NCBI GenBank assembly: GCA_030704615.1
Contig: CM060731.1
Coordinates: forward strand, 22,194,001-22,258,000
Direction of reading: 5' to 3'
Length of the DNA stretch: 64,000 nucleotides
Source: Takakia lepidozioides
Taxonomy: Eukaryota; Streptophyta; Takakiopsida; Takakiales; Takakiaceae
Part shown: positions 10,923-21,749 of the stretch, one piece after another
Layout of the letters: every line of letters begins with the position of its first letter
Position numbering within the stretch: position 1 is the stretch's first letter
Notes under the pieces: generated by a model
The model's database searches: none
The model's input: the letters and a program-made list of their open reading frames with translations, nothing else
What the model was told of the DNA's origin: nothing
Program-made: the position numbers and the translations under genes

Positions 10923-12752
10923 TTGAGGGCTTACAGGAACTGCTTTGCCTTCAGTTTGAAGGACTTGGGAGCACTGAAGGGTCAAGAGATTCGCATTGAA
11001 TTAGCTACTGACACGCCAATCTTTCGGAGACCTTATAGATACAGTGACATGGAAAGGTCCTTGATTCAGATGAGGACTCAGGACCTCTGGGAGGCTGGTT
11101 TGGTGGAGCTATCTGGTGGAGATTATGCTTCAGCCACAGTGATGCCAACCAAGAAGGATGTCTATGGCAATTGGACGGAGAGACGTATGTGCGGTGATTA
11201 CCGGCCTGTAAATCGTCAGACCAAGTCCGATAGGTATGCCATGCCAACACCAGAGGAGATCTTTGATGCCATTGGGCATGCCAAGGTCTTTAGCACTTTG
11301 GATTTACGATCCGGATATCACCAGTTGCCGATCAAGGAGGCGGATAAGCACAAGACGACATTCTGGGGGATCAATGAGCACGGGAATGATTGCCTATACC
11401 AGTGGCGGTTCTTACCATTTGGGCTTAAGAACGCTCCTGCAGAGTTTCAGAGAGTCATGGATAAGATTCTAGCAGGGGTGGAGTTTGCTCGGTGCTACAT
11501 AGATGACATCATCATCTTTAGTGCTACGGTGGAGGAGCATGAGAGACACCTTCAGGTGGTATTTGAGCGCTTGAGGGTGCACGGATTGAAGTTACATCCG
11601 AGGAAGTGCAAGTTTTTCCACAACCAGATTGAGTATCTGGGTCACATGATATATCCTGGAGGATTGGGGGTACAACAGACTAAGGTAGAGGCCATTGCAC
11701 AGATTCCACGCCCCACGGATGTGAGTCGAGTTCGAGCTTTTATGGGGTTGGCAAACTATTATAGACGGTTTGTCAAGGGATTTAGTGACATTGCAAAGGC
11801 TCTAACCAAGCTGACCAAGGTGGACCAGGAGTGGCAGTGGGAAGATGAGCAAGAACGAGCTTTCCAAGAGCTCAAGGCGAGGTTGACCTCGGCGCCCATC
11901 TTGAGACGACCTATTAGGGGGCGTCCTTTTCATCTGCATATAGATTGGAGCATGCTGGGGCTTGGAGCGGTGCTCACACAGGTGGATGATGAGGGAAGAG
12001 AGTTCGTAGTGGCTTATGCTAGCCACTCGAACAACGCTGCAGAGGCTAAGTATAGCTCATATGAGGGAGAGTGCTTAGCTGCAGTGTGGGCCGTGGCACA
12101 CTTCAGGTGTTATCTATACAACAATCTCTTCACCCTTGTCACGGATCACCAGCCACTCAAGTGGTTGATGGAGTCAGACAAGCTTACGGGGAAGCTTGCA
12201 TGGTGGGCACTCATACTTCAAGAGTATGACTTTCAGGTTGTGCATCGACCGGGTTTGGTCAATCGGGATGCGGATAGGTTGAGTCGCAATCCATGCACGA
12301 GCCAGCAGGATGCCACTAGAGCTTGGTGGCATGGTGAGACGGACGAGGAGATAGTGCCCGGATGGCATGCATCTGCATTTCTATGCATCTTGGCAGCGGA
12401 AGGCCAGGTTGGACCTACAACAGGGATGATTGTAGACCGAGTGTCTGAGGACCCTGAGGCCAGAAATGAGCAAGGTGGCGCCAAAGATATACATGAGGAT
12501 TCAGCTGTGTTGGACTATTTCCGCACTAGGGGCACGACAACCACTGTGACTGCCAAGGAGAGGGATCGGATCCTACAACGAGCCAAGAGGTTCAAGTGGG
12601 AGGGGACACACCTGCTCCGAGTGTGGGAAGATGGTCGAGTGAGGATTGTGCCTCACCCAACCCAGCGGGCACGGTTAGTGCGGCATGCCCATGATGAGTT
12701 GGGGCATTTTGGGATGCGACGCACTCATAGTCTACTGCAGGGGCAGTATTGA
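10923..12752 (+). CDS. G1 reverse transcriptase-RNase H
   Basis: This 609-codon frame contains the Gypsy RT core: [49 protein letters not shown] and the catalytic CYIDDIIIF. RNase H follows (LHIDWSMLGLGAVLTQVDD, YEGECLAAVWAV, VTDHQPLKWL). The frame ends in the integrase zinc region at TGA 12750-12752, where G2 has a tryptophan codon (QYWWRGMH). The stop is therefore most likely a nonsense mutation within a longer pol polyprotein. Some RNase H positions differ from G2. It is a single undamaged module in an otherwise dead element. Confidence 0.9.
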   Translation: MRAYRNCFAFSLKDLGALKGQEIRIELATDTPIFRRPYRYSDMERSLIQMRTQDLWEAGLVELSGGDYASATVMPTKKDVYGNWTERRMCGDYRPVNRQTKSDRYAMPTPEEIFDAIGHAKVFSTLDLRSGYHQLPIKEADKHKTTFWGINEHGNDCLYQWRFLPFGLKNAPAEFQRVMDKILAGVEFARCYIDDIIIFSATVEEHERHLQVVFERLRVHGLKLHPRKCKFFHNQIEYLGHMIYPGGLGVQQTKVEAIAQIPRPTDVSRVRAFMGLANYYRRFVKGFSDIAKALTKLTKVDQEWQWEDEQERAFQELKARLTSAPILRRPIRGRPFHLHIDWSMLGLGAVLTQVDDEGREFVVAYASHSNNAAEAKYSSYEGECLAAVWAVAHFRCYLYNNLFTLVTDHQPLKWLMESDKLTGKLAWWALILQEYDFQVVHRPGLVNRDADRLSRNPCTSQQDATRAWWHGETDEEIVPGWHASAFLCILAAEGQVGPTTGMIVDRVSEDPEARNEQGGAKDIHEDSAVLDYFRTRGTTTTVTAKERDRILQRAKRFKWEGTHLLRVWEDGRVRIVPHPTQRARLVRHAHDELGHFGMRRTHSLLQGQY

Positions 12753-13586
12753 TGGCGTGGTATGCACACAGAGGTATAACAATTTGTGGCTAGGTGCATG
12801 GTGTGTGACAGGGTGCGTGCTTCATTCAACGCCCCTACGCCACAATTGCACCTCTTCCGATCATGGGATTGGGCTACAGGTGGAGTCTTGACTTCGCAGG
12901 GCCGTTGCCATTGACCATGTGCCACAACAAGTACGTGTTGGTGATGGTGGAACACTTTTCCAAGTGGATCGAGTTGGTTCCATTGTCTGATAAGGCTAGT
13001 GAGGGAGTTGCGTATGCATTCTTGGATTGTGTACTTAGCCGATTCGATGCTCCAGCTGAGGTACTCACGGACCAAGGGAGAGAGTTATTGGGGGGAGTTT
13101 CAGGCGTTGTGTGACAAGGCCTTGGTAGACCACCGCACCACTTCTCGGGATCATCCTGAGGCCGATGGCTTGGCAAAGAGGGTTGTTCAGATAGTGAAGA
13201 GGGGTTTGCGCAAGTATGGCTTGCAGAAGGGACACCTAGGAGATTGGGACCTTCAGTTACCCTGGTTAGCCATGGGCTACAGGTTCAGGAAGCAAGCATC
13301 ACTTGCCTCCTTCTCACCATACTTTCTTCTCTTTGGCCGAGAGCCAGATTTGCCTTCATCCATTCGTAGAGAAGCTGCTACAGTTCTCAACCTTGACGAT
13401 CCGGATGTGTGGGCATGTGCATGTGGTCAGCGCGCGGAGTTGTTCAAGAAAGTCATGCCCATGGCTTTCGAGAACCTTGCCATTGCACAACATCGTGCTA
13501 CGTTGAGGTATGCTATCATACGTGGTGGGGGCTATCGTCCTGGGGTTCGGAGATTTCACCCTGGTGACTATGTTTATTTGCAGTAG
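12753..13586 (+). pseudogene. G1 integrase, frameshifted
   Basis: After the nonsense codon the integrase continues in shifting frames. The first is MVCDR (second half of the HHCC finger), then GYRWSLDFAGPLPLT with the first catalytic Asp. LTDQGRE carries the second Asp and HPEADG carries the Glu. The C-terminal part has FSPYFLLFGREPDLPSSI. Three frames are needed to read it against the continuous G2 copy, so it is inactivated. Confidence 0.85.
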
Positions 13587-13628
13587 ACTGCTCCAATGAC
13601 CCTGGATGTGACTGCATGACGTGTTATT

Positions 13629-13931
13629 TTGAGGGTTCGAGAGGTATTGCCCTCAGGCATCTTGATCTTGGAGGGTCGGGATGGCATGACTTGGAAGGAC
13701 CATGTGCGTAATTGCGCGCCATGTCACCTTCCGAATATCGATGGCATGATTGACCCAAACTTGGCAGTGGTACCTACAAGTTTGAGGTGCATGTTGTGTG
13801 GGTCTGCTAGAGGGGCAGCCACCATGCTGGTGTGTGATCGATGCTCTAGAGGTTGGCATATAGGATGCTTGACTCCACCTCTTGAGATGGTTCCTGATGG
13901 GGATTGGTTATGTCCGCATTGCATTGGATAG
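13629..13931 (+). CDS. G1 C-terminal PHD finger
   Basis: A 100-codon frame ends the pol region. It contains a C4HC3 pattern: LRCMLCG, LVCDRCSRGWHIGC and WLCPHC, in the spacing of a PHD finger. In G2 the same module is fused in frame to integrase, so it is probably the polyprotein C-terminus and not a separate gene. PHD fingers read histone H3 tails. By analogy with chromodomains of chromoviruses I infer a role in choosing the integration site. Confidence 0.8.
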   Translation: MRVREVLPSGILILEGRDGMTWKDHVRNCAPCHLPNIDGMIDPNLAVVPTSLRCMLCGSARGAATMLVCDRCSRGWHIGCLTPPLEMVPDGDWLCPHCIG

Positions 13932-14187
13932 TGGGAATGGATACAACCATGGAAGGCTAACAAGAAATGCAAGGTCAAGCTACTAGGAGACCAACACACT
14001 AGATCCTGGCTCAAGTTCACAGATTGCAAGACGGCGACTAACGATGGGGCTACTCTTGTACCCGGCCTCTTGGTCTATAGAGTTTGAGTACAATAGGGAC
14101 AGTGATAAAGGACTTAGTACGGCTGTGGCTATTACATCTTGTAGCTATTTGGAGTTAGAGGGACCTAACCACCAGCTAGGGGGGCGA

Positions 14188-14644
14188 TTGTGGCAGACTA
14201 CTTTATTGTGCGTATATGTTGTGTGGTTTGGACAGCGATGTAGTTATGTAGCGAGGTGTATGCGCACGACAACTATCAAGTAAAGTTTACTAGTAGTGTG
14301 AAACTAGCCAATAAATAACTAGTTTTTATATATGACACTTGGGCTTGATCCAAGTGTCAACCCAGGGGTCAAGATATTTGTTGGCCCCTGGGCGTGGCTT
14401 ATCTTCACGGCGAACGCGCGGCGAGGTTCATCTCTCTCGAGTTGAGCCTCCCGCGTCGGCTATGGCGCGTGTACTGTTGATTCCCCTAAGCCTTGGGGGT
14501 GCAGTGGGCTTGATTCTTATTTTATGAGTGAAATGTTGGTTTGGTTTTGTGCATCTTTTCATTGTGGCAGACTACTTTATTGTGCGTATATGTTGTGTGG
14601 TTTGGACAACGATGTAGTTGTGTAGCGAGGTATATGCGCACGAC
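14188..14644 (+). repeat. G1 3' LTR
   Basis: The LTR follows the purine tract agctaggggggcga. The block ttgtggcagactac...cgcacgaca occurs before the tatcaagtaaag core (14274) and again after its end, cttttca (14561), finishing at gcgcacgaca (14644). So either the LTR starts at the purine tract and a partial second LTR follows, or it runs from the tatcaag core to gaca. A similar arrangement is seen at 24304-24495 in G2. Confidence 0.7.
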
Positions 14645-15434
14645 ATCCTTGACCTTGTATCATGAAAGTAGCTAGCTTTTATTGAGGATTCAACCGACCA
14701 TCAACCAAAATGACCTCTTGTGTGTGTTGCTCATGTCTGTAGTCAGGTTATCTCAGATTGGTCTATGAGACCATTATCTCAGATTGGTCTATGAGACCAC
14801 CACGGTGCAGTTGGGTAGCCATAGTCTTAAACATGGCCTCCTAAGACCAAGCCGACCCTCACAAGTACCTCGTAAACACTAGGGAAACTACCTAATCATG
14901 ACAATGACAGTAAGAGCCAACACTTGCAACACGGATAAAATTTAGAAAGCCACACCTTGCAATTGCGGTTGACCCACCGTAGTGAAGGCTCTCTAAAAAC
15001 CTCATGCCAGCGATGCTCCATGCTCCGCAGTAAACCTTCATGCCCAAAACTTCCCAACATCAACATTTTCCCAAGTTCTTTATGGAGGAGTGCTAGTAAG
15101 CTTTCAGTAACATTCATACAAGTTCATTGGACTTTGCGGATCAAAGCGACATTCTAACCTCACTCAATAGAATTCAAACCACAAAAATATGAGCAGACCA
15201 AGTTCAATCAGACTCCTTCACATCCTACATGAAGAAAGCGCATCTTGTCGACGTCCCACCATTGTGAAGGATCTTGTGAACAGGCGAGGGGCCGCATTCG
15301 AATCGTCAGCTCCGCCATGTGCGTGCGGACAGGACGCGAAAAGCACGCAAGCATGATGATTGCAATCACCCTATGGCCATACATGACTATGTGTCACATC
15401 CTGGTATGTGAGGCCGGCCGTCACCATGGGATGA
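14645..15434. other. No gene; short tandem duplication
   Basis: A 26-base unit, ttatctcagattggtctatgagacca, is repeated twice in tandem at about 14746-14797. No coding similarity is recognised in the rest. Confidence 0.5.
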
Positions 15435-15690
15435 TTGCAACACATGAATAAACGGATTTATGTGATACACGGCTGGGGGCCGGGCGGGCCCGAGGGGCGC
15501 TGGGGGTGGAGGGGGCGGGACGGGGTGGCGCGGGGAGGGGGGTGATGGGGGGAGGACCAGGGCCGCGGGGACCGCGCAGGAGCTGCGAAGTGGGCGCGTC
15601 TGGGGCGTGGGGGGGTGCCACGCAGGCAGGACCCTTGGGCTCGCATTAAACTCCCGGGCCTTTTCTAATGTGCGCCGAAGAAGAGGAACA
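15435..15690 (-). repeat. C-rich dispersed repeat, copy 2 (inverted)
   Basis: This is the reverse complement of the repeat at 1104-1345, ending at cgggccttttctaatgtgcgcc. An uninterrupted run of about 14 G lies directly beyond it (about 15702-15715). Confidence 0.75.
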
Positions 15691-15715
15691 TGAAGACAGC
15701 CGGGGGGGGGGGGGG

Positions 15716-16824
15716 TGTTCCATCCTAGATGCAGGTCTCCCGTCCCCCTGGGATGATGCGATAGTGTCACTAACTGCAAATTGCCAGATTTTTTCATTTT
15801 TGCCATTTGGACTGAACTGCATATGATTGACGTGGGGAGTTCGATCCCTCGGCAGCAGGAGCAGCTCAGACACGGCATGTGACCGTATACCATTCACAAT
15901 AAGAACTGACCAAAGTAAAATGCCACTGGCATTCAAGTGAAGTAGGCCCTTTCCCTAATGCTATTCCCTGCTAGTATGACAGTCGGTGATTGTCTGTTTG
16001 CCACATCAATTTAATTCAAATGTTTTGGTAGGACTTCCTGTCTAAGGAGAACGTAGCTGCCATTTGAAAGGAAGGAGATGCTTCCATGGTGGAACAGAAA
16101 TCTGCTTTAGCGCCCACGGTTATGTCAAGTGCAGGGTCGTGTTCTTCAAGACAGGGCCAAGAACCTGAAACAACATTTTTAGAGGCCGATTCCTAAATAA
16201 CCCGTGGCGAAAGGAGGCTTGAAAGCCTTGGATATTGGAAGCTCAATTGGCTCTACAATATGACCGAGTTCCTATTCTAGGAACATCTGCAAACAGTTGA
16301 GCAAAGGGTCGAGGCTTGCTTGGAATTAGGCTAGAAGCACTAGGCTTGGTGGGTTGATGGAGAGATGCTACACACCACACCCAGGGTTAATGCACAAGCA
16401 TAAATTAGTGTTGACATAGTGTTGAGTACCACTTGTGATTCAGTGGCAGCACATCAAGGTACACCCAGTCACAGTATCGTTCTATGTACAACTTCTACAG
16501 ATAAGTGTCTGACAGGTAACGCGGAGCAAGAATATATGATATGTTTTCAGGGACTCAATTTCTCGTGAACTCTCGAAGCAATCAGTTGCACATGACTCAT
16601 AAAACAGCCGACACAGAGGAGCACGATATGAGGATGAAATCGTTCGAACTCAGATTCTATTGTTCATGAAGCCGTGCACATGGGAGGCATTACTCCTCCT
16701 TGGTGTTTCCCAACGATCCTAGCCCAAAAGCTTCTCGAAACTACTGTACAGACCTAACTCTTCTAAGGATCTTGACATTCTCTGAAACTCTGTACAGGTG
16801 GGGAGGAGGTGAGGGGTAGCACGA
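15716..16824. other. No gene; 3' flank of lipase gene
   Basis: No coding similarity is seen. The last part (about 16600-16824) should hold the 3' UTR of the minus-strand lipase gene. I could not identify a polyadenylation signal with confidence. Confidence 0.3.
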
Positions 16825-19207
16825 TCAAACCCAGTCGTCATTTGCATTGTTAGAAGGGATATCCTCCGGCTTCTCTCTGTCTGGTTGAACCCAGCGCCCA
16901 TCGATAGCCCTCATCAGGCCCTTGTTTTCTGCCTGCCACCAGGAAGTAGGTACAGATAAGCTTGCTTTCAAGAACCCAGAAGACTTGTTCACCAAAGAAT
17001 GGTCCCTCCCCGTCGCAGAGGCGAAGGCCAATTTTTTCCCATGATAACCATCCACCAAGTGCAGATAGCCCTCCAAATCATGAAAGTCACTGTAGTCTAC
17101 ATCATTGGTGGCCTTCAAAAAAGGAGAAGCTTTATTGTCCACCTTCAGCTCCACACCAACATGACTGTACGTCCACGGGAGGCGATCAAGTAACGGGCTC
17201 ACAAAGTTTCTCAAAGCGCCCAGCTTGTAGAACTTCTCGTTGACAAAAACACCAGGGACTTTTGGGACAATGTCGTGTACATTCACAACTCGAAGAACGC
17301 TCACTCCGAGCTCTTCCACTCTGTCCCTGAACGCGTTATTCCCTACTCGGGGACCCGCAAATGAGAATACTGACACAGGAATTGATCCCAATGACGAAGG
17401 ATTCGTCATCTCGGAATCTACTTCTTGAAGTGGCTCCGATATTGTTGCTGACGGCGAAGAGAGTTTTCCTACGGAGGGTGTTTTGTTGAGTTGATCGTGA
17501 CCTTGCCGTGGTTTGTGATTCTCAGGTCGCTCATTTAGCTTGGATTTAGCAATATCGTAGGCACTGAGAACGGCAAGAGCTGCCCCAAGGCTATGGCCAG
17601 TGACGGTAATACTGAGCTCTTCATCAGCATATAGACTGACAAGCCTGCGAATTTCCTCTTTCACCTACAGAACATGCGATTACCATATTGAGATGACCGG
17701 TCAGGCTTTGAATTCTACTTGTTGAAAAGTGAGCTGAAAATGTACTCAATCAATATCGACAACATCCTGCCTTGAACATAGCAATAGCGTATAAATGTAG
17801 GTCATGGGGAAGGGAGCTGTCTAAGGCACCTGAATTAAAGACTTGGAATGATCGAGAACAACTTGGGCCTCCCAGGGTATCCGTGATCTCAAACAAATTC
17901 CAACATGGTTCAAATGGTTCTCAAGACACAAGACAGCCATTCAACATACCTGTTCAGCTGCACTGTTCTTGTTATATCTCGTGGTACCATCTTTGCAGGT
18001 ATATAGACTGAAGAATCCTTTCTCCACTTTCACGTTACTGCTCGCCTCCTCAGCGTTAAATTTGTCCGTGGATCTCGTGGGTATCAGATAATCCGTGAAA
18101 TCATCCACCCACTCTAGAGGCATTCCAGTGCCTCTCCAGGAGATGATAATGTCTCGTCTGCCTAGCCTCGTGATCTCATCTTCGTTGGTTGCAACAGCAA
18201 CGAACCCCATCCAATTGGAATCTAGGCTCCATGCATCAGGCTCTTTTGACCTGTGGAGAACCTTGGTTATGCGCAGGATATCGGACATGGCATATATGTA
18301 TCTAGTCACCTCGTAGCCACTGTCGCCCAACCCTACTTTCCCAAGAAGTTTCTTCTTGCAAAACCTGCAGCAAGACATGTACATAATATTTAGTCAGCTG
18401 AAGTTACATTAATACACTAACACAGTCTGTCAAACCTCAGCGCTGATAGGAAATGTAATTCATCTGCACATGTGCTTGGCATGCTCACAACCTGTTCAGG
18501 AGTAGCGATGTGGTCGATCTAGATGATCTAAAAACAATATCCATACTCTCGATCTCTCGTAGTAAAGAGAAACTTGTACGACAGATGACTTGATAATGTT
18601 CACTGTTGCCCCCTGTATATTTGGATCATTGGAAGCTTGAGAAAAGAGAGGCTGTGGAGAATACAAAATATTATCAGGGTTCAGACGATTAGGGTCACGA
18701 TTGAGATTATAGTACTGACCTACTGCTGCCGCAATACTTGGAAGTATTTTCATAATCAAATGCATCGTAGTTCGCTTGTGCGAATTCTCCGTACTTGATA
18801 ATCTCCTCTTGCAGCACCGGATCCATGGGGTCAAGCAAACCCTGCCAGTCGCCGGCACCTTGGATATCCCTCCACCTTTTAGCTACAGCTCCCCGGGGCT
18901 TACGACCCCCCTTGGCGTTGAGCTCTTCACGTTGAGCTGTTCGCTGCTCCATATTCAATCTTGCTTGAACGTTTTCCAGGTTTCTCTTTTCATCTTCATC
19001 CTTGTTATGCAGAGCTGGATCATCTACCCTCTTTGAACACAATATAGAGTCTTCAGAGGTGGCAATAGACTGCGCAGATGTTGGGTCGGCCGTCCTTAAC
19101 TGAATGTTAACGCTGTCTACTACTTCGTGCCACCTCAACACAATTTGCGAGCTAGGTTGCTTACGATGAGAGCTCATATAGTCTCCTGGAACTAGGCGGC
19201 TGACCAT
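16825..19207 (-). CDS. Class II phospholipase A1 (DAD1/DSEL-like lipase), three exons
   Basis: Exons on minus: 19207-18720, 18364-17950 and 17664-16825, with GT donors (gtcagt, gtatgt), AG acceptors (ctgcag, ctgtag) and consistent phases. The protein is about 580 residues. Exon 1 carries an unusual N-terminal extension of about 120 residues, then YDAFDYENTSKYCG. Exon 2 has GYEVTRYIYAMSDI and DEITRLGRRDIIISWRGT (oxyanion region). Exon 3 has the nucleophile elbow ITVTGHSLGAALAVLSAYDI, a catalytic-Asp candidate in VNVHDIVPKVPG and a His candidate in YLHLVDGYHG. The C-terminus SWWQAENKGLMRAIDGRWVQP is typical of plant PLA1-II enzymes, which cleave the sn-1 acyl chain of glycerolipids. There is no clear chloroplast transit peptide. 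The frame is intact, so I expect a working gene. The start at 19207 is the first in-frame ATG. Confidence 0.9.
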
Positions 19208-19871
19208 TATGCTATTTCGATCTGTACCCGTTCGGATGGTTCCCTCTTATAACTACTGGAGAGAGGCAGTGATCTGTACCGAAGTTTTGTGTCCACGTAT
19301 GAGCTAGCAGAGCATTAAAAACTTACTTCTAAAGGGAGATGTATGTTTCTACGTTCGTGTCGGGCCCAAGTACAGCGACTGCAGAACCACAACAGCCAAA
19401 GTAGCACCAGTACGCAAAGAGAGTGAGAGTGAGAAAGAGTTTATAACGGTCAACGTAGGTCCAACAAGAGAGCTCTCATACTATCGGGAAAGATCCACGC
19501 AGAGCTCGGGTTGTCGTCGGTGTGAGAAGAGAAAGCTTGAGAGCGGCGTTGCAGACAGTGCAGTGATGGAACGAGGTTGCAGGAAACCAAGATGAGTCCA
19601 AATGTGTGCGATGATCAGAATATATATATATGCCGTCCACTTCTTAAGAACGCGTGCAAGAATATGTAGTCAACATTCCCGGCCGCTCTATCGTGGACTT
19701 GGTGTGCCTCAGTGAGGTAGGGCCAGTTTCCATGTACAGTCGACCCTGGATAAATGTTACCTGTTATGTCACCCTTGATGTTATGAAATTTCAGCTGATG
19801 TCACGTGCTTTTATTTTGTAAGGGGCCTGCTTGCAGAGCCCACCAAAAAGAGGCGTAATAAAATGGTACCC
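19208..19871 (-). promoter_or_regulatory. Upstream region of the lipase gene
   Basis: Candidate TATA stretches on the minus strand are a run of atatatatat near 19618-19631 and ttataa near 19244. Neither is proven. No coding sequence is seen between the lipase start and the foldback element at 19875. Confidence 0.3.
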
Positions 19872-19874
19872 TTA

Positions 19875-20394
19875 GAGCATCTCCAAGGGGGGGGTCCCTA
19901 AATGCCCCTGCAACGGCAAGGAGCACCCGGCCCTGGTATCCGCGCCCCGGGGCCGTACTTTCGTGCAGGATAGCGGCCCGCCAGACTCGGCCGGTACCTG
20001 CTGGAGCGACTGAAAACACGACTGCCTGCATTTATGGCGCGAGGGTAAGGTGGCGTTCGTCCCTCCGGAGCAAGGCACGTCAGCCGAAAAGACATGTGGA
20101 GGGTAGTTTGATGGGGTTGCTGCTGGGGGAGGGGAGTGTTGGAGGCCGGATGAGGGTACCTGCACATGTAATTTTTTGATGACGTGCCTTGCTGCAGAGG
20201 GACCACTTGGCAGACACCGCCTTACCACCATGCCATAAATGCAGGCTGGTGTGATTTTTAGTCGATCCAGCAGGTACAGGCCAGGCTGACGAGGACCCCT
20301 ATCCTGCACCAAAGTACGGCCCGGGGGTGTGGATACCAGGGCCGGGGACTGAGTACCATTACCTTGGCATTTAGGGACACCGGTGCGGATGCTC
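19875..20394. mobile_element. Foldback MITE, PIF/Harbinger-like (TTA target duplication)
   Basis: The ends are gagcatctcc and its near complement ggatgctc, each flanked by tta (19872-19874 and 20395-20397). Internally the two halves mirror each other: ctggtatccgcgcc/ggtgtggataccag, cgtactttcgtgcaggatag/ctatcctgcaccaaagtacg, tgcctgcatttatggc/gccataaatgcaggct. The whole 520 bp can fold as an imperfect hairpin. There is no coding capacity. Class assignment rests on the 3-bp TTA duplication and end sequence only. Confidence 0.7.
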
Positions 20395-20478
20395 TTACCC
20401 TCCTTATTAGTATTTTCAGGCGGTGGTGGATGCTTATCGAAGGTGGCCCCATCCTCTATATAAAAAAGCCGTGTCTAC

Positions 20479-21467
20479 CAATGTTGTGCGGTTCTTGCCA
20501 TATTGAAGGAACCTCCGGTTCCGGTTCCTTGGTATATTTAAAGAGACGGATCCGGTTCTTTTTTATGAAGCAGTTCTGGTTCCAAAATTCATGAGCAGAT
20601 TCCGGTATTTTTTGGGAAGGAACCGCCGGTTCCAGTTTCCGGTTCCGGTTCTCTATTTTCTGAATTTAAAATATATATGAAAGTTTTTATCGTTCTTTAT
20701 AAATCTGAAAATGATTTGTGAATCCCCATTAGTTATATCAAATCTTTTGACCATGTTGAAAAGAAACAACACAACATTTATATACAAATTTATGAAATAA
20801 TAATAATGCAATGTAAGCGATTATAAATTAATGTGTATAGAGTACACAAAGAAATCATTTTATCTCAAACAACTCGGCCTTTGCAATCAACTCCTCGTTG
20901 TCATCTAAGTGGACTTCCTCACTATTCAAAAACAGACGTGAGAGACGATACAAGGTGGAAAAATAAAATAAATAAATAAATTGCTGCCTACGATGCTACC
21001 TCCCTGCGCTGCTCCCTCCCTGTGTTGATGCTCGCGCTTCTGCACACCGCGCAGGTGGGAGGTGCGAGACTACAAAAACCAAGAAAACCAAAAAGAAAAC
21101 GAACGCAGCTCCCTCCCTCACGCGCTGAGGTGCATTGCTCCTTCCTTCCCGTGCTGATATGCGCTGCTCCCTCCCCCGCACTGAAGTCGCGCTACTACAG
21201 CAGATCGCGCAGATTGGAGGTGAGAGACGACAGATCACGGAAAAAAAAACAAAAAAAAAACAAAAAAAAAAACCCTAGTGCGGAACCGGATCCGGAACCG
21301 CCACTGACCCCGGTTCCAGTTTCCAGCCGATTCTTGGAAAAACCTATACCCGCCGGGTCCGGTTCTGGAACCGGCCCGTCCCTGCTCCCCCGGTTCCGAT
21401 TCCGGTTCCGGTTCCTGGGCACCGGTTTCGGTTTCAACCCGCCTAAGCGGGTACACGCACAACACTG
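20479..21467. mobile_element. hAT-type non-autonomous element A (989 bp)
   Basis: It is flanked by the 8-bp direct repeat GTGTCTAC (20471-20478 and 21468-21475). The ends are caatgttgtgcgg and, in reverse complement, cagtgttgtgcgt. Subterminal regions at both ends are full of ggttccggttcc-type repeats, as expected for transposase-binding sites. The TSD fits the hAT pattern nTnnnnAn. Proline- or glycine-rich frames inside are not genes. Confidence 0.85.
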
Positions 21468-21749
21468 GTGTCTACCTCCCATCGACCCATCGACCCGTGC
21501 TTCTACGCATACCCCCCTACTTCTATGCGTACAGGTGTGTGCAGCATGTGGAGCCATTTCCCTTCTCTCCAAGCCTCCCGTCGGCTGATTGGCTCTTCCC
21601 ATAGTGTCGGGTTGCCTGACCTTCAACTCTCCCCCCAATTAATCGTGGGTACTATATAGATATTCAGCCCAGTTATAAAAGGCAGTCATCGTCGTCCGGT
21701 CAATTCGCCACTAATGTGTATGAGGACTTGAGAATTTGCTTTTGGACAT

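Larger units (their letters stand above)
8563..14644 (+). mobile_element. Gypsy-type LTR retrotransposon G1 (methyltransferase + PHD family), rearranged
   Basis: The element runs from an LTR-like block starting tgtcaagtaaag (8563) to a matching LTR block at 14188-14644. Order on + is: LTR-like block, an inverted gag/protease piece (8842-9840, coded on minus), methyltransferase, RT/RNase H, integrase and PHD finger. The polypurine tract agctaggggggcga (about 14174-14187) precedes the 3' LTR. N-terminal gag is missing. Stops and frameshifts are scattered, so this copy is dead. G2 on the minus strand is a closely related copy with the regular gene order. No convincing 5-bp target duplication was found, and the exact LTR limits are uncertain. 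Confidence 0.85.

Noticed and set aside
21022-21638. Long frames of 147-188 codons on both strands
   Set aside because: They lie within the hAT-type element A and are made of its ggttcc repeats and poly-A tract; there is no domain similarity.
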